Below are positions 13,021-24,240 of a DNA stretch of 64,000 bases, in pieces (positions within the stretch are counted from its first letter, which is position 1; the number at the start of each line of letters is the position of its first letter). A program made the translations under genes and the position numbers. A model generated the notes under the pieces. The model was not told where the DNA came from, did no database searches, and saw only the letters and a list, made by a program, of their open reading frames with translations. The stretch lies in NCBI GenBank assembly GCA_009617715.1, contig VTFK01000530.1, positions 62,001 through 126,000 on the forward strand, read 5' to 3'. This stretch comes from Plectrocnemia conspersa (taxonomy: Eukaryota; Arthropoda; Insecta; Trichoptera; Polycentropodidae).

Positions 13021-15182
13021 GTTATAATAACATCAACCGCAATTGCTATCAAAGCGTAAGATAAATACAATATCATGGTATTCATAATAAAGAGATACAA
13101 CAATGGGTAGTAAAAGTCCGCACGTGAAAGTTTCTCCGCAATGATCGATCACATCTCGTGACATTATCGAGATGTTAGAAAAACGCATCGGCCGCTGCTC
13201 GGGGATTAGCTCTTGCTAAATGAGCCGATAAGATCTTCAGCTCGGGTTAAGTAGAGATAAGCGGTCGCGGCCGACCTCATCAGCGGCGATAGACAATGAT
13301 CGATCACGGGCATCGATCACGGGCTGACCTTCGACGACCTTGATGCATCGTTCACCGAATCAATCCCGAAGGTGCGCGCCCGTTAAAATGTCCTTAACCC
13401 TTCCGCACGTGTCGGCCATTTTGAGGATCCCAACGCGCGCGGTTAACAAGACCCCTCGGTTTAAACGCACATATACACACGTGCCTTTTCTAACCCTCTG
13501 ACAATATGTATGCATGCGAAATACCCGGTATAAATTAACCCCTGCCGGATAAATCCCCAGCGTTACCTGCGTCCCAATTTACATTTTCTACCGAGGCTAT
13601 AAAATTTCAACGACTTATATTTTTTCGCTCGCAACGATATCGTAAAATACTAGGGTAACGAATCTAACCGCACTTTTCGTCGATCTGGTCCTTTCAAACA
13701 GATTTACATACCTACAGTATTTTTATAAAATCCTAAAGCTATTTTAAATTTGGAATTATTATGCAATCCGAAATCATTAGATTGAATTTCTCCATATTTT
13801 CCCAATAAATTCGATTAGAAAGTTAGAATGCTATGGCTCAAACAATAATCAAAATAAATTATTGCATAAATCTAGTTCAATGCACAGTAAAATATGTTTA
13901 TTCGTATAAAAGATATTACTTCACAATTATAATAAATAGAACAGTAAGTCATCTAACATTTACAACACTATAACATTTATATTTAATATATAAATACTTT
14001 TAGCTATAATCCAATGAATTTGGGAACACGTTATTTAAAATTATTTCGAAATTGCCTTATAAAAATTGATATTATCCAAATCGGCTTATGCAAATTGCTA
14101 ACTCCAAAATAATTGTATTATTCGAATTTCCGCTTATTTGTTTAACTGTAAAAGTACATAGATATAAAAATAATAAGGATCGTTTAAAACTGCTTCAGAT
14201 AAGTAACTGCTATAGTACGCATTAGTTAAATATAAAAATCACTCGTTTTCCTGCAACGTATGCTTATGTGTATATTATTTATTTTTTTAAAAACACTTGC
14301 GTTAAAATCACATATGCATCTTAGTGTTTTATAAATTTTTATCGTGTCTGGGAGATATATATAAATAATCTCTCGGTTGAAGCGGTAGATACATTCCAGA
14401 AAATATCGCGTAAATCGAGGCATAGAACGAAATTTATAATAAAACCATCGAATAATACTGACGTGTACTTTTTAACGTATCCTTAAATTATGAATTAAAC
14501 AAGAAAAATTTTCTCAATACACATTGCATGGGCATTGGGAGAGGTTCCATATGTAGGTCAAGTGCACCGCGCTATACGCGTGGAACTAAAAATGTGTTTT
14601 TAAACGCGTAATTATAATTCCGATCGATCATTTTTCTCATTTAACGGATGAATATCGTAATAATTAATTGAAATCTATGTACATAACATATATTGAAAAT
14701 TCTTTAATAATGCGCTACTTCTGCTCTTAAATAATATCTTATATTTATTCAACAAAAAAATAATAATATGACATATCTAAATTTATATGTTATAATTTTA
14801 ATTTTTATGCACAAGGATAATTTTATTTTAATTATTTTTTACGATTTGTTATAATAATCAACGTTTTGGCAGTGTCAAACAGTGAACTTTTAAGGTAAAT
14901 GTGCGTAGAAAGGTCGATAGATGGTGATGAGATTTTAATATAATATTAGAAAATGGACTCAAAATGTGTATGTAATAAAGAGACACGAAGGATATTACTT
15001 TTTACATCAAATAAACTATTTAGTTTGTATGATATTAGTGACATCTTTAATTACAGGAATTAATAAATACGTAATATTAAATATGCAGTTTAATCTGTTT
15101 AATCAAAACTAGATAGCACAGTGTAATAATTTTTGGTTGCAATTAGACACAGTGTTTATTGAAATTATTTATATAGCGCAGC
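13021..15182. other. GC-richer island 13110-13560, then AT-rich DNA without a gene
   Basis: The island holds clustered GATCGATCAC sites, including a direct repeat of ATCGATCACGGGC (about 13297-13323), and GATAAG sites at 13228 and 13257. No open frame exceeds 60 codons in it. 13600-15180 is AT-rich. Confidence 0.45.
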
Positions 15183-15240
15183 AGTGCCGGTCGATGATTT
15201 GTAATAATTACAAATTACAAATCGTCGACCTGCACTGCAG
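15183..15240. repeat. Near-perfect foldback hairpin (58 nt)
   Basis: Arms of about 25 nt, GCAGTGCCGGTCGATGATTT and its near-complement AAATCGTCGACCTGCACTGC, with one mismatch and one wobble pair and a loop of about 8 nt. It is isolated, with no coding context. It could be a tiny MITE or a hairpin RNA; perfect pairing is more than most miRNA precursors show. Confidence 0.75.
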
Positions 15241-17789
15241 AAAAAGTTAAATTGAAGCGTAAACGACAATCTACGACTTGACCGCTTCAACTCGTTACAT
15301 GTTACAAGTAATAAGAGGCTGATGGACGAGGCCCCGCCAGCCGTCGTACTCTCGTCATGGTCGCCAGAGAAAAAGTATTACTCTCGCCACCGCCACGTCA
15401 GTGCTACCAGAGTGCCGCCTAACTTGTGGCCAAATAAATCGCCCCCACAAGCTTTACATTTATTTCGCCTCACAATACATATTTTTAATAATTTATAACT
15501 TATTAACAATAAATATTAGAAGCAACATTACTTGTTTTTGTAAAAAATTGAAACAGTGAAAATCGTTACATCCCATATATTATACATATGTAAGCATATG
15601 TACATACATGCATATGTACAATATGATCCAAAAAAATATTGCACAATTTTTTAACCGAGTTACGAATTTTATTTTAAATATGCTTAATTTTGAAACGTGA
15701 TGGTGGATCAGACTGAAAAACGTAGCTAACGCGATCAATTTGTAAAATAAGTTTATGTCAATATAACATTAAAACCTCAGATGTATTATCTTTCTCGCTA
15801 TATAATCAAAAGTTATCCATATCACATACGCGGTAAATATTTAAAGTTTAGTAAAACTTTTAACATGCAATATCAACTCCTTTATTTTTAGGATTAAAAA
15901 TAGTTAAAATGATTGTGTTTATATTTGAAAATATTGCACGGACTAAAAATCCCAAGGCATACCACCGAAAACTAATCTTTATTTGGAAAGGACGTGCGTG
16001 AAATAATACATGTTTGGCCATTCTCTTTAGGCGTAAACACATTGTGGGTGTATGTCAAAGAAGCGATACAATTGGCTCTATAATATTATTATCTGTGATT
16101 CGCCAAAGCTGTCTCGAACCAGCATTATAATAGAAGATGTGACATTTGGTCACAGAAGAAAAAAAGACAAGCCAGCGAAGACTCTTCGACATCCATGACC
16201 TGTCATTTCAACTCGGTATCTATATTTCTTTATATATGTATATGATAATTTATATATGTATGGTAATAAAATAAACAGTTTTTCCGGTATCTCTTTTAAC
16301 TGCACAGTCACACCCCTTCGGCTTCAAATAAAAATAAAATTAACCGTGGAGTTAAAAAAATTCCAAACAGATATCAGAACAAGCAGATAGTTTAAGAAAT
16401 CAACTATATAACGCTCTAAGTATTTCGAAAATATATAAAACATGCGAGAACGATCGAAACTACTTTAGATATAAGATAATGAATTTATAATTTCTATGGT
16501 TCCTCCAAAAAAATAATGTCGGGATTTTTGAGAATATGTATTTGTAGTGGACAATAAAAATGTAGTAACATGCTTCAGATTGTTTATGTACCCACTCATA
16601 ATTTTATCAAAATATAAATAAGTACCGCTAAACATATTTCAATAGATGAACACAAAAGACCCTCTCGCACTCGAATAAATTCATATGAATAACGCCAGGA
16701 CGTTGTGGTTACCAATTCTCTCGGTTACAATAACCATTGAAATTTGTTTTGATTGCAGCAATTGTACACAGAGCGTTCTACTACAATCAAAGTCTCGTGC
16801 GATAACTACATCTAAAAATAAAGCTGCGGTAATTAAATTGATAACGAGTGACTCACGAACCGTGTCAATGTTTGTATACATTTTTTTTTGTTGCGATTGA
16901 AAACATTTTTTTGCATTATAAACTCGTTTCACCCTCGGTCCGGATAACTACCTGCAAACGTCTGGAGACACATGTGTGTGTTTTTTTCTGTCGAAGCCAA
17001 CACGGGCCGGCGTGTAGTACATGGAAATAAATTGGATTCAATTTGTGTAATGTAGCCAACAAAACGTCTATTTTACACGAGCTCTCGAAACCGTTTCACT
17101 AATCCGAAGCAGACCTTTCGAAACGCTTCGCGTGGTCTTTTTTGCCCTCTCCTCCGTAAAGTATGACGTATTATGGCGTATGTCGAGGATCGTAACTGTC
17201 CGGAGGGTCAAATGATTAATTTACTACGCCGGACGTTCTGCTTCGAATCGATTCTCCTACTGCTGCGATTACGCTTTTACGGCCGAGAAATGCAAATCGG
17301 CAAACAACTAATGGTAGCAATTTATTTTTTGCCCATTTTTTTAACGTTCATCACGCTCGTCGCAGATCAATCACAGACGCGATTAATAAAACGTATTCCT
17401 ATGCCCTCGGGCCGCAATCCGAGCTCGGTGGCTGCCAAATTAATCTAACCTAACCTAGTCTTTATTTTATATCATCGCTTAAAGAGGAAATTTAATCAAA
17501 ATACCTCTCCGTTCTTTCCCGGTCGATTATAATGATACAGCTAACTAAACTCGAGAGTTAAACGATGTGCAAAATAAAGCGATTCAATTATGGATAATTA
17601 CGTTGTACGGTTCAATAACATTGTTATCTTATTAAATGACTTTATGATATATTGCGGTTATTATAATATTACTTATCGAATGAATACATTATTAAAAAAC
17701 TATGTCCAGCAAATATGTATGTGTGTAAACAATAATTTAAATTTTTATAATATTTTAATATCTATTAAAAAATATTTTTAACTATTTTT
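15241..17789. other. No gene; GC-richer patches at 15280-15450 and 17040-17450
   Basis: The first patch has the CAGTGCTACCAGAG...GCCCCCAC motif. The second is CpG-rich with a 91-codon frame that resembles nothing known. The rest is AT-rich. Confidence 0.4.
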
Positions 17790-18020
17790 CTTTACTCTCT
17801 ACGATTTTTTAAACGGTATTATGATTTTTTTATTTGCAAAAAATATGTTTCTAGAAGCAATGATATTTTTTTAATACCCATCGTTTTGAAACAAGATTGC
17901 AGATTCTTTTTTTCCTATGATTTGTTCAATTTTTTATAATAGCCTTACGGATAAGGTTGACTAATGAACTAAGCTGAGATATTTTTAAGATCTATTTTTA
18001 TAACAACCTTCATGTCAATA
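17790..18020. repeat. Repeat family C fragment next to family A copy 4
   Basis: CGTTTTGAAACAAGATTG, GAACTAAGCTGAGATATTTT and TTCATGTCAATAT match the 3' part of family C. Similar tails follow family A copy 1 (3450-3500), so A may often insert beside or into C. Confidence 0.5.
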
Positions 18021-18022
18021 TG

Positions 18023-19008
18023 TGCCACTATATTCTCTGGAAGTTGTCCGAACCGAAGTTACAAGTCGGCCGAGACCTACGACTTCGAGTAAGCGATCAC
18101 ACTGCCGCAAATTTCATATGCCGTCCGGACGGCGGCTTCTGTCACGTGTAGCTGGCATATTTGCGCGCGATCAAAAAAAGTGCCCAATAATCGCAATCAT
18201 ATTATTAAAATAACGCTACTGATAATCATAAAAGTTTGTGTGGGCACTCGCCAATACAATATCATTGAAAACTTTTCGGTCATAAATATTTATTTTACGC
18301 AAAATCTTTGTCATAAAAATGATAATTCAGAATACCAACACCACATCTGTGACTATCCTAGAATTTGTCGCCATCGATTCTAAATAAGAATTCGTTATGG
18401 TGTGACATTTATATAAACCGATTTAGGAAAATACATTAGGATATTCGAAACGATTTTTTTTAACAAAATCAAGTACCGCTAATTAATTTTTAATTATTTA
18501 ATTTCATATGAAAAAAAATATAATAACGATATCTGTTAAAAGAATATACTATTAAAAATATAATTAATCCCTTTTGGTGCCCTAAAATATTCAAAGATGT
18601 CAGTAAGAGTTTGTTGAAGTCCCCGATAAGCATGTGTTACTATAACTTGACCATGTGACCACGATGCAGCACTCGACATGCGTATTAACCATAGGACACC
18701 TACGCTCATACTGAAATTGAACTCAGTTACTCGTTCTACCTCAGTTTGCGAAACACCATATCATTATCTCTCTCACTCTCGTCGCTTAACACGCGAGAGA
18801 GCGAAAGGGGAAGTATCTCGCCGCTCGCGCCCGCAAGAGCAGCTCCGATTTTGGTCCGTTTGCCGACAATGTTTAGAAGCGCTCGAAGCTGGCCAAGTCG
18901 ACTGAATTACCCACTTTACCTCCCGTTTTCGGTAACCTCGGACAAGTTCCGAGAGATTTTAGAGAGGGCAGAACTGAACTCGACCGAAGTATCCCACTAT
19001 ATTCTCCG
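18023..19008. repeat. Repeat family A, copy 4 (right end missing)
   Basis: It starts TGCCACTATATTCTCTGG, a mutated left end, and runs through all internal landmarks to CCCACTATATTCTCCG, about 45 bp short of the family's right end as seen in copy 3. Confidence 0.78.
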
Positions 19009-19245
19009 TAGAATCCGTGGCATACAAACGGTTAAATAATAATATATCGGCATTAAAGTTTAATTGCTACATACAGATAGACAAATATTCAGCTTTGGGC
19101 TGAAAAACAAACTAGTTTGAATGTATGGTCTAAGAACAACAGAAATCTGCAAAGCTGTTCTCAGCTAGCGGGTTTAACAAATGGTGAACGGTTTTATACT
19201 GAATATTTTTTTAATAAAGAAATTTCCTCTTAATATACGTCCCGT

Positions 19246-19412
19246 CAGTGGCGTAGCGAAGGGGAGGGGTCTGGGGGGGGTCTGGATCCCTCCCCTTGGT
19301 GGAGCGCGGCCGGTTATTTTATCTGAATTAAATATAAATTACAAAAATTATCTTGCCTTTTTTCTTGACAAACATCCCCCCCCCCCTTTACAAAATCCTG
19401 GCTACGCCACTG
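19246..19412. mobile_element. hAT MITE (167 bp)
   Basis: The left end CAGTGGCGTAGCGAAGGGG and the right end ATCCTGGCTACGCCACTG are inverted repeats of the very common hAT terminus CAGTGGCGTAGC. The flanks CGTCCCGT (19238-19245) and CGCCCCAT (19413-19420) match at 6 of 8 bases. G-rich and C-rich runs lie just inside the ends. Confidence 0.85.
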
Positions 19413-19799
19413 CGCCCCATAACCATCTGGGTAGCAATACTTGAATGAGTCTATTATTGCTTTACGGAAATTTTTGTATGGAATAGCTGCCATTTTCAGA
19501 CAAGATGACGGATAAAGTCGACTAAAATACTTAGCCCTTTTGACTCCTATGTCGAGGTGGACTCGACGTCGGTTGTTTTACCAGCAACTCCAATGTCGAG
19601 ATTTGCTCGACATTAAATAATTTAAAACTATTTTATTATTTCGAAACATCAGGTAATGGTTTGAAAAGATACAAGTTTTTGATTCTACGACCAAATACTT
19701 ATTCATTCAACATCTGGAATTAATAAAAAATGGTGTGCCTAGGATCACTCGATAGAAGCAGTGGGTCACCATAAACATCTTATGTATTTCTGCAGTACT

Positions 19800-19970
19800 T
19801 CAATAAGAAAATATGTTTCAATGCTAGATAATTTTTATATTTATTTGTAACATAGAAAGGGTTAACTTGTACCTATTATTAATTCCATAAATTATATTAT
19901 AACGATAAAAAATATATAAAATGGCATTTTTGCCATTTTATATATTTTTTATTAGGGCCCGGGCTCACAC
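19800..19970. repeat. Repeat family B, truncated copy ending in a palindrome
   Basis: It shares TTTTTATATTTATTTGTAAC, GGGTTAACTTGTACCTATTA and the AAAAATATATAAAATGGCA core with family B, then turns back on itself in a perfect palindrome at 19907-19950 and rejoins the family near GGGCCCGGGCTC. Confidence 0.65.
19907..19950. repeat. Perfect 20-bp-arm palindrome with a 4-nt loop
   Basis: Left arm AAAAAATATATAAAATGGCA, loop TTTT, right arm its exact complement. It sits where family B copies normally continue in one direction, so an inverted duplication of that copy is the likely origin. Confidence 0.9.
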
Positions 19971-21719
19971 CTCACAAATAAAATAAATAACATATCTATT
20001 TTTAAATGTTTTCTTTAAGATATTTGTAAGAACTATTTTTAAAACAAGTAATAAAAACCACGGCAGTTATTGTATCCTCAAATTTCGTTATATGTCATAA
20101 CTATGAGTTTCTAAACTAGAAGTTAATTACTCGCGACGTCGATAAACTCCAGGAGTTTTACCGATTGTCTCGTATTACAATATAAAGCAAGAAACGCTAG
20201 GTGCGCCATTTGCGCCTTAGTGTCTATTTGGGTCATGTCTCCTCGGGTAATACGAGCGTATACGAAATGCATACATACGAAAAGTAGAGAGCGAAGGGGT
20301 CAAAGGGTGCGGAGAATTGTGAATAAGGGTTCCTTTCGGGACCAGTTATATGAACTCTCTCGCTCACAATAAAGCGCACGCGGCGCAAACACTACAACAC
20401 TCCTTCCAGCGAAAACTACCGATTCACTTTTAACTGGATGTATGGCTTATGTACTTTTTCGAGTGTTCTTAACCCTTTGAACAAAGCGAAGACCAATTTG
20501 TTAACAAATCGGCAGCGCTCCCCTCCCCCATAGGGAGCTTTCGATTTGGACAGATGTAGAATTAGTGTAAGAGACCGGAAGTGCCACTGCATAAAACCGA
20601 ATTGTTACATGCTGAGGCGCTCTATAAATATACGCTCGAGTGTTTTAAGAGCTATTTTCTAGTTCTCTGATCGATATACGCGGGCGAACGACCAGCGGCT
20701 TCCCCTTTTTTGCTTGATTGAAAAAAAAACAACAATGAACACGCGTCTAGTATAGGAAAGCGCCTTTAAAAATATTATTTTAGGGTTAGAGGCGAACAAT
20801 GAGAGGATTTTCTACGGCTCGATAATCCCTTTCGCTTTTATTCTCCATTATGGGGCGATTTTTTAATATTCCTCGAATTTATTCACAAGGTCTGCGAATG
20901 CGCAGAAATAGTTGGAGCTTTTATCGCCCTTTGCTTACAAAGACGGCGGTTGTAAAAATAAAAATAAAAGCTCGGCAATAAAATTTAGGCAGAAAGTCAT
21001 CGCAGACTATTGACAATTGCTTTATTGCCTCGAAATACATGCAGCACAAAAAATCTTAGGGTCTTTTACAACCTAATCTTATAGATTAGGTCGGACAAAA
21101 CGCGACCTCCGCGTTTATTATACGGAGCACAAAGCGCGTTCGTATTGCGTGCAATTAAGATCTCGGAACCCTTTCAAAGGACATTTACATACCTAAGTAT
21201 ACAGTGATACGTGCGCAGATTTCTCTTCTTACCCCGGGTGATACGCTCTTTCGATATAATAAGTTGGAGTTACACTTATAATTTTTTTTTGTATTTTAAT
21301 CGAACTAAGATTTATTTGTTCTGCATTTTAACCAACTTATATAGATGGTCATTATTTATAATAAACGCTAATGATTTATATTTAACGGTCAGAATCAAAT
21401 TTGTCAGTGTGCAGTATCAATAATACTTCTAAAAATCATAGGAATTAAGGATATATATCTTCCGATGAGTTTATGGAAAAAAATTTAGAATATGTCTATA
21501 TTGTGTTGTGTGGGGAAAATTTTTATAAAAATTACAATGAGCAAATAATGCGATATTATTGTATATTCCCCAATTAGATTATCAACAAGGCAAATTTTAG
21601 TCGATTCAAATATATTTTTAAAAAGTCGAAAGGGGTGCAATAAATCGGGTTAAGGTTAAAATAATTCAACCGGTAAAGGTAGTAAGAATTATGTAATTTT
21701 TTTTATATATATATTATTT
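19971..21719. other. GC-richer island 20130-21200, no gene
   Basis: This is an island of about 1 kb with no long open frame. It includes CCTAATCTTATAGATTAGG (21072-21090), a perfect inverted repeat with 8-bp arms. Regulatory DNA is possible. Confidence 0.4.
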
Positions 21720-21990
21720 TTGACGTTAGAGTTTTTTTAATCAGAGCTACGATTTTTTATATTTTTTTGACTAGCGTCATTTTGAAACAAGATGGTCAGA
21801 GAATTTAGCATATATTTTCAAATCTTGTTATAAAAATGGCGCTATGATTTTAACTATGTCAGTTATCAAAAAATGTGAAAAAATATTTTCATTTAATTTT
21901 TACTGTATTTTAGTTTCTATTAAATAAAGTTTTAACCTCATTAATTTTTTCTAGAATTTTGGTCGGTGTGATTTAAGCTAAGGCAGTTAT
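21720..21990. repeat. Repeat family C fragment
   Basis: TAATCAGAGCTACGATTTTT, GCGTCATTTTGAAACAAGAT and a later AAGGCAGTTATC-type tail match the family. A further piece (GTCCAGCAAGGCTTGCAAGA, ATTAGGTAGATTTCTG) is at 22335-22400. Confidence 0.55.
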
Positions 21991-22430
21991 CCTGTCTTCA
22001 AAAACTGTTTAATTTAACAACAGAAATATAAAAAATATATGTTTTAATTGATTTTTTGGGAATCTAAATACATTTTTAGTTTACTGTCATCGATGGCGCA
22101 TGAAGTGTTGATAACCATGGCGTGCAGTGATACACGCATCAAAATGCGTCACGAATGTAGCAATAAAAACACTGCAATTTATTTTACGATATCATCGATA
22201 AAATATATTTTTAATGTTCAAGAGTGGGCATACTTAAAAAATATAAGTATCGTGGGTATTTGCAGATTAAAATGGTCAGAACCTTTATTGAAAGTCTAAA
22301 GAGATATAGATTATTTCTGCAAATAAAAAAAATTGTCCAGCAAGGCTTGCAAGAATTAGGTAGATTTCTGTACATAAAAGTGTGTAAAAAAAAATTGTTT
22401 TTATTATCCTACAACTACAGTCTATTATAG

Positions 22431-24156
22431 AACATTTGTAAACTCTTTACTTTTTATACTATATAATGTGTAGTTTAAATAGAATATATTTTATTATAAT
22501 TTCTATTTTCAAAATTTTATTATAGAACATTGAAATAAAACTTTAACATTTAACATTTTTTTTTTTCGCCATTTCGAAAAAAAGACTTATAGTAATTGAA
22601 GTCTTGGGAAGCGACAAAAAAAAATCAATGTGATGAGAAAATATATTTTTATTTTCTTCCATATATTTTTATTTACATATGTATATACATACGTATGCAT
22701 AGATCTATCTAATAAATAATACATTTATGTGAATAAAATATATTGAAACGACTAACCTACTTTAACAGATCGATACCATATCAAAGCCAAATATAAGTGG
22801 AACAACTTATGAATGCATGCTTATAAAATAAGTTAGGGTTTGACGGATGTGCGTAAGAAGGCTGACAGATGGTGACGGGATGTATAATAAAAAAAGTTAA
22901 TCGAAATGTATTCATCACCTAAATTAAAAGTAATAAACATTTCGCCTACGATTTTTAATTATCAAGATATTAGTAGAGACCTATGTATTTTGAGCAAATT
23001 TTTGATAGATGCTAAAATTCATAATATTTGCGAATAGATGCTAAAAACATAAAATATGGAAGTAGATGCTATTTTTTTTAAATTTACATACACAAAGTAT
23101 GCAAAAAATATTTTTTCAAAATGGTAAAATATATGCTTAAAATACGTGTCTGTAAAATACATATTTTACCGATTTAGAACTTATTGTGGCTCTCATCATT
23201 GGCATTGTCGAATGTCAACGAGCCAAAAGTTATACAGATTTACTAAATGGCAATAACTACACGATCGCAGTATATAGATAGTGAAATATTTTGAAATAAC
23301 GATACTTTTACATTTTATATTTTTTTTATTAAAAGCATTTTCTCGGCGTATTGATTTAGCGAATGGTGAAGCCCAAATAATTACATTGTTACGAAGAAGT
23401 CGTCCCAAATTAAGCCCCTGGCCATACAGTGTTGCCAGAGAACGCGCGACTCCAAAGTAGCCAACTTAAACCAGTCCCCACAGTGAAAACGATAGTGTTT
23501 TGGTTCATTTAAGCGAGATGAATTACGTATAATCGTTTAAATTTGTAAGATGTACATAAATGTTACATTCGACTGATGATGAGTTCACAGCTCACGATCG
23601 ATGTTGCGTATTATGTAACGTGGCTCTTACAAAGGAAACGTAATAAAATGTAAATTTGGCTGATAGCGAGCTATTATGATCCCTGCACCCAAAACACAAA
23701 AGCCCAAGGCCGGAAATACGCTTTGGTGCGAAAGCAAGACAAATTGCGTTTCATTACTGCCTTTATTGCAGTGTGAAAATTTCTCACCGGTCTTATAGAT
23801 TCGGCGGCTCTTTTATGATGCCAGGTATGTCAAAAGGTCTAATCCCGTAAACGGTGACAAATCTTAATTAAGAGACTGCGCATGAATTATGGCGATAACA
23901 GAAGGGTATGCGCGAATTAATCACGCAAAGACCACCTACGCAAGATGAAGATGTTAATTCGCGCAAAGGGAAGAACGAGGAGACCGTTCATTAACACTGG
24001 CCGGCGCCACCGCTCCTCAAACGTTGCGCAACTTTAAAACGAGTTTGGCCTTTGACGATTTCGACGAATCGAGATGACAATGATGACATTATCGGAGAGA
24101 GAAACGAGAGCGAGCCAATTTTCATTTTTATTTCGATCTACTTTAGAAGGTATGTA
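22431..24156. other. No gene; GC-richer island 23690-24080
   Basis: The island has GATAAC, TTAATTAAGA and repeated GCGCGAATTAAT/GTTAATTCGCGC, a spaced inverted pair at about 23911-23967. The CAGTGTTGCCAGAG motif is at 23427. Confidence 0.42.
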
Positions 24157-24240
24157 CAGTCCGTCTAAGATATGAACGCTCATCGTCACAGTATTGGTGA
24201 GAAAATATAATTGAGTGACCATGTAAAATTACAAGTGCAA
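24157..24240. mobile_element. Mariner-like MITE, one-ended copy
   Basis: After TA, it begins CAGTCCGTCTAAGATATGAA and continues CGCTCATCG and GTATTGGTGAGAAA, as in the 30990 copy. No inverted end was found to the right. Confidence 0.68.

Noticed and set aside
19181..19444. 87-codon frame across the 19.2-kb hAT MITE
   Set aside because: The glycine- and proline-rich stretches are the MITE termini read through.
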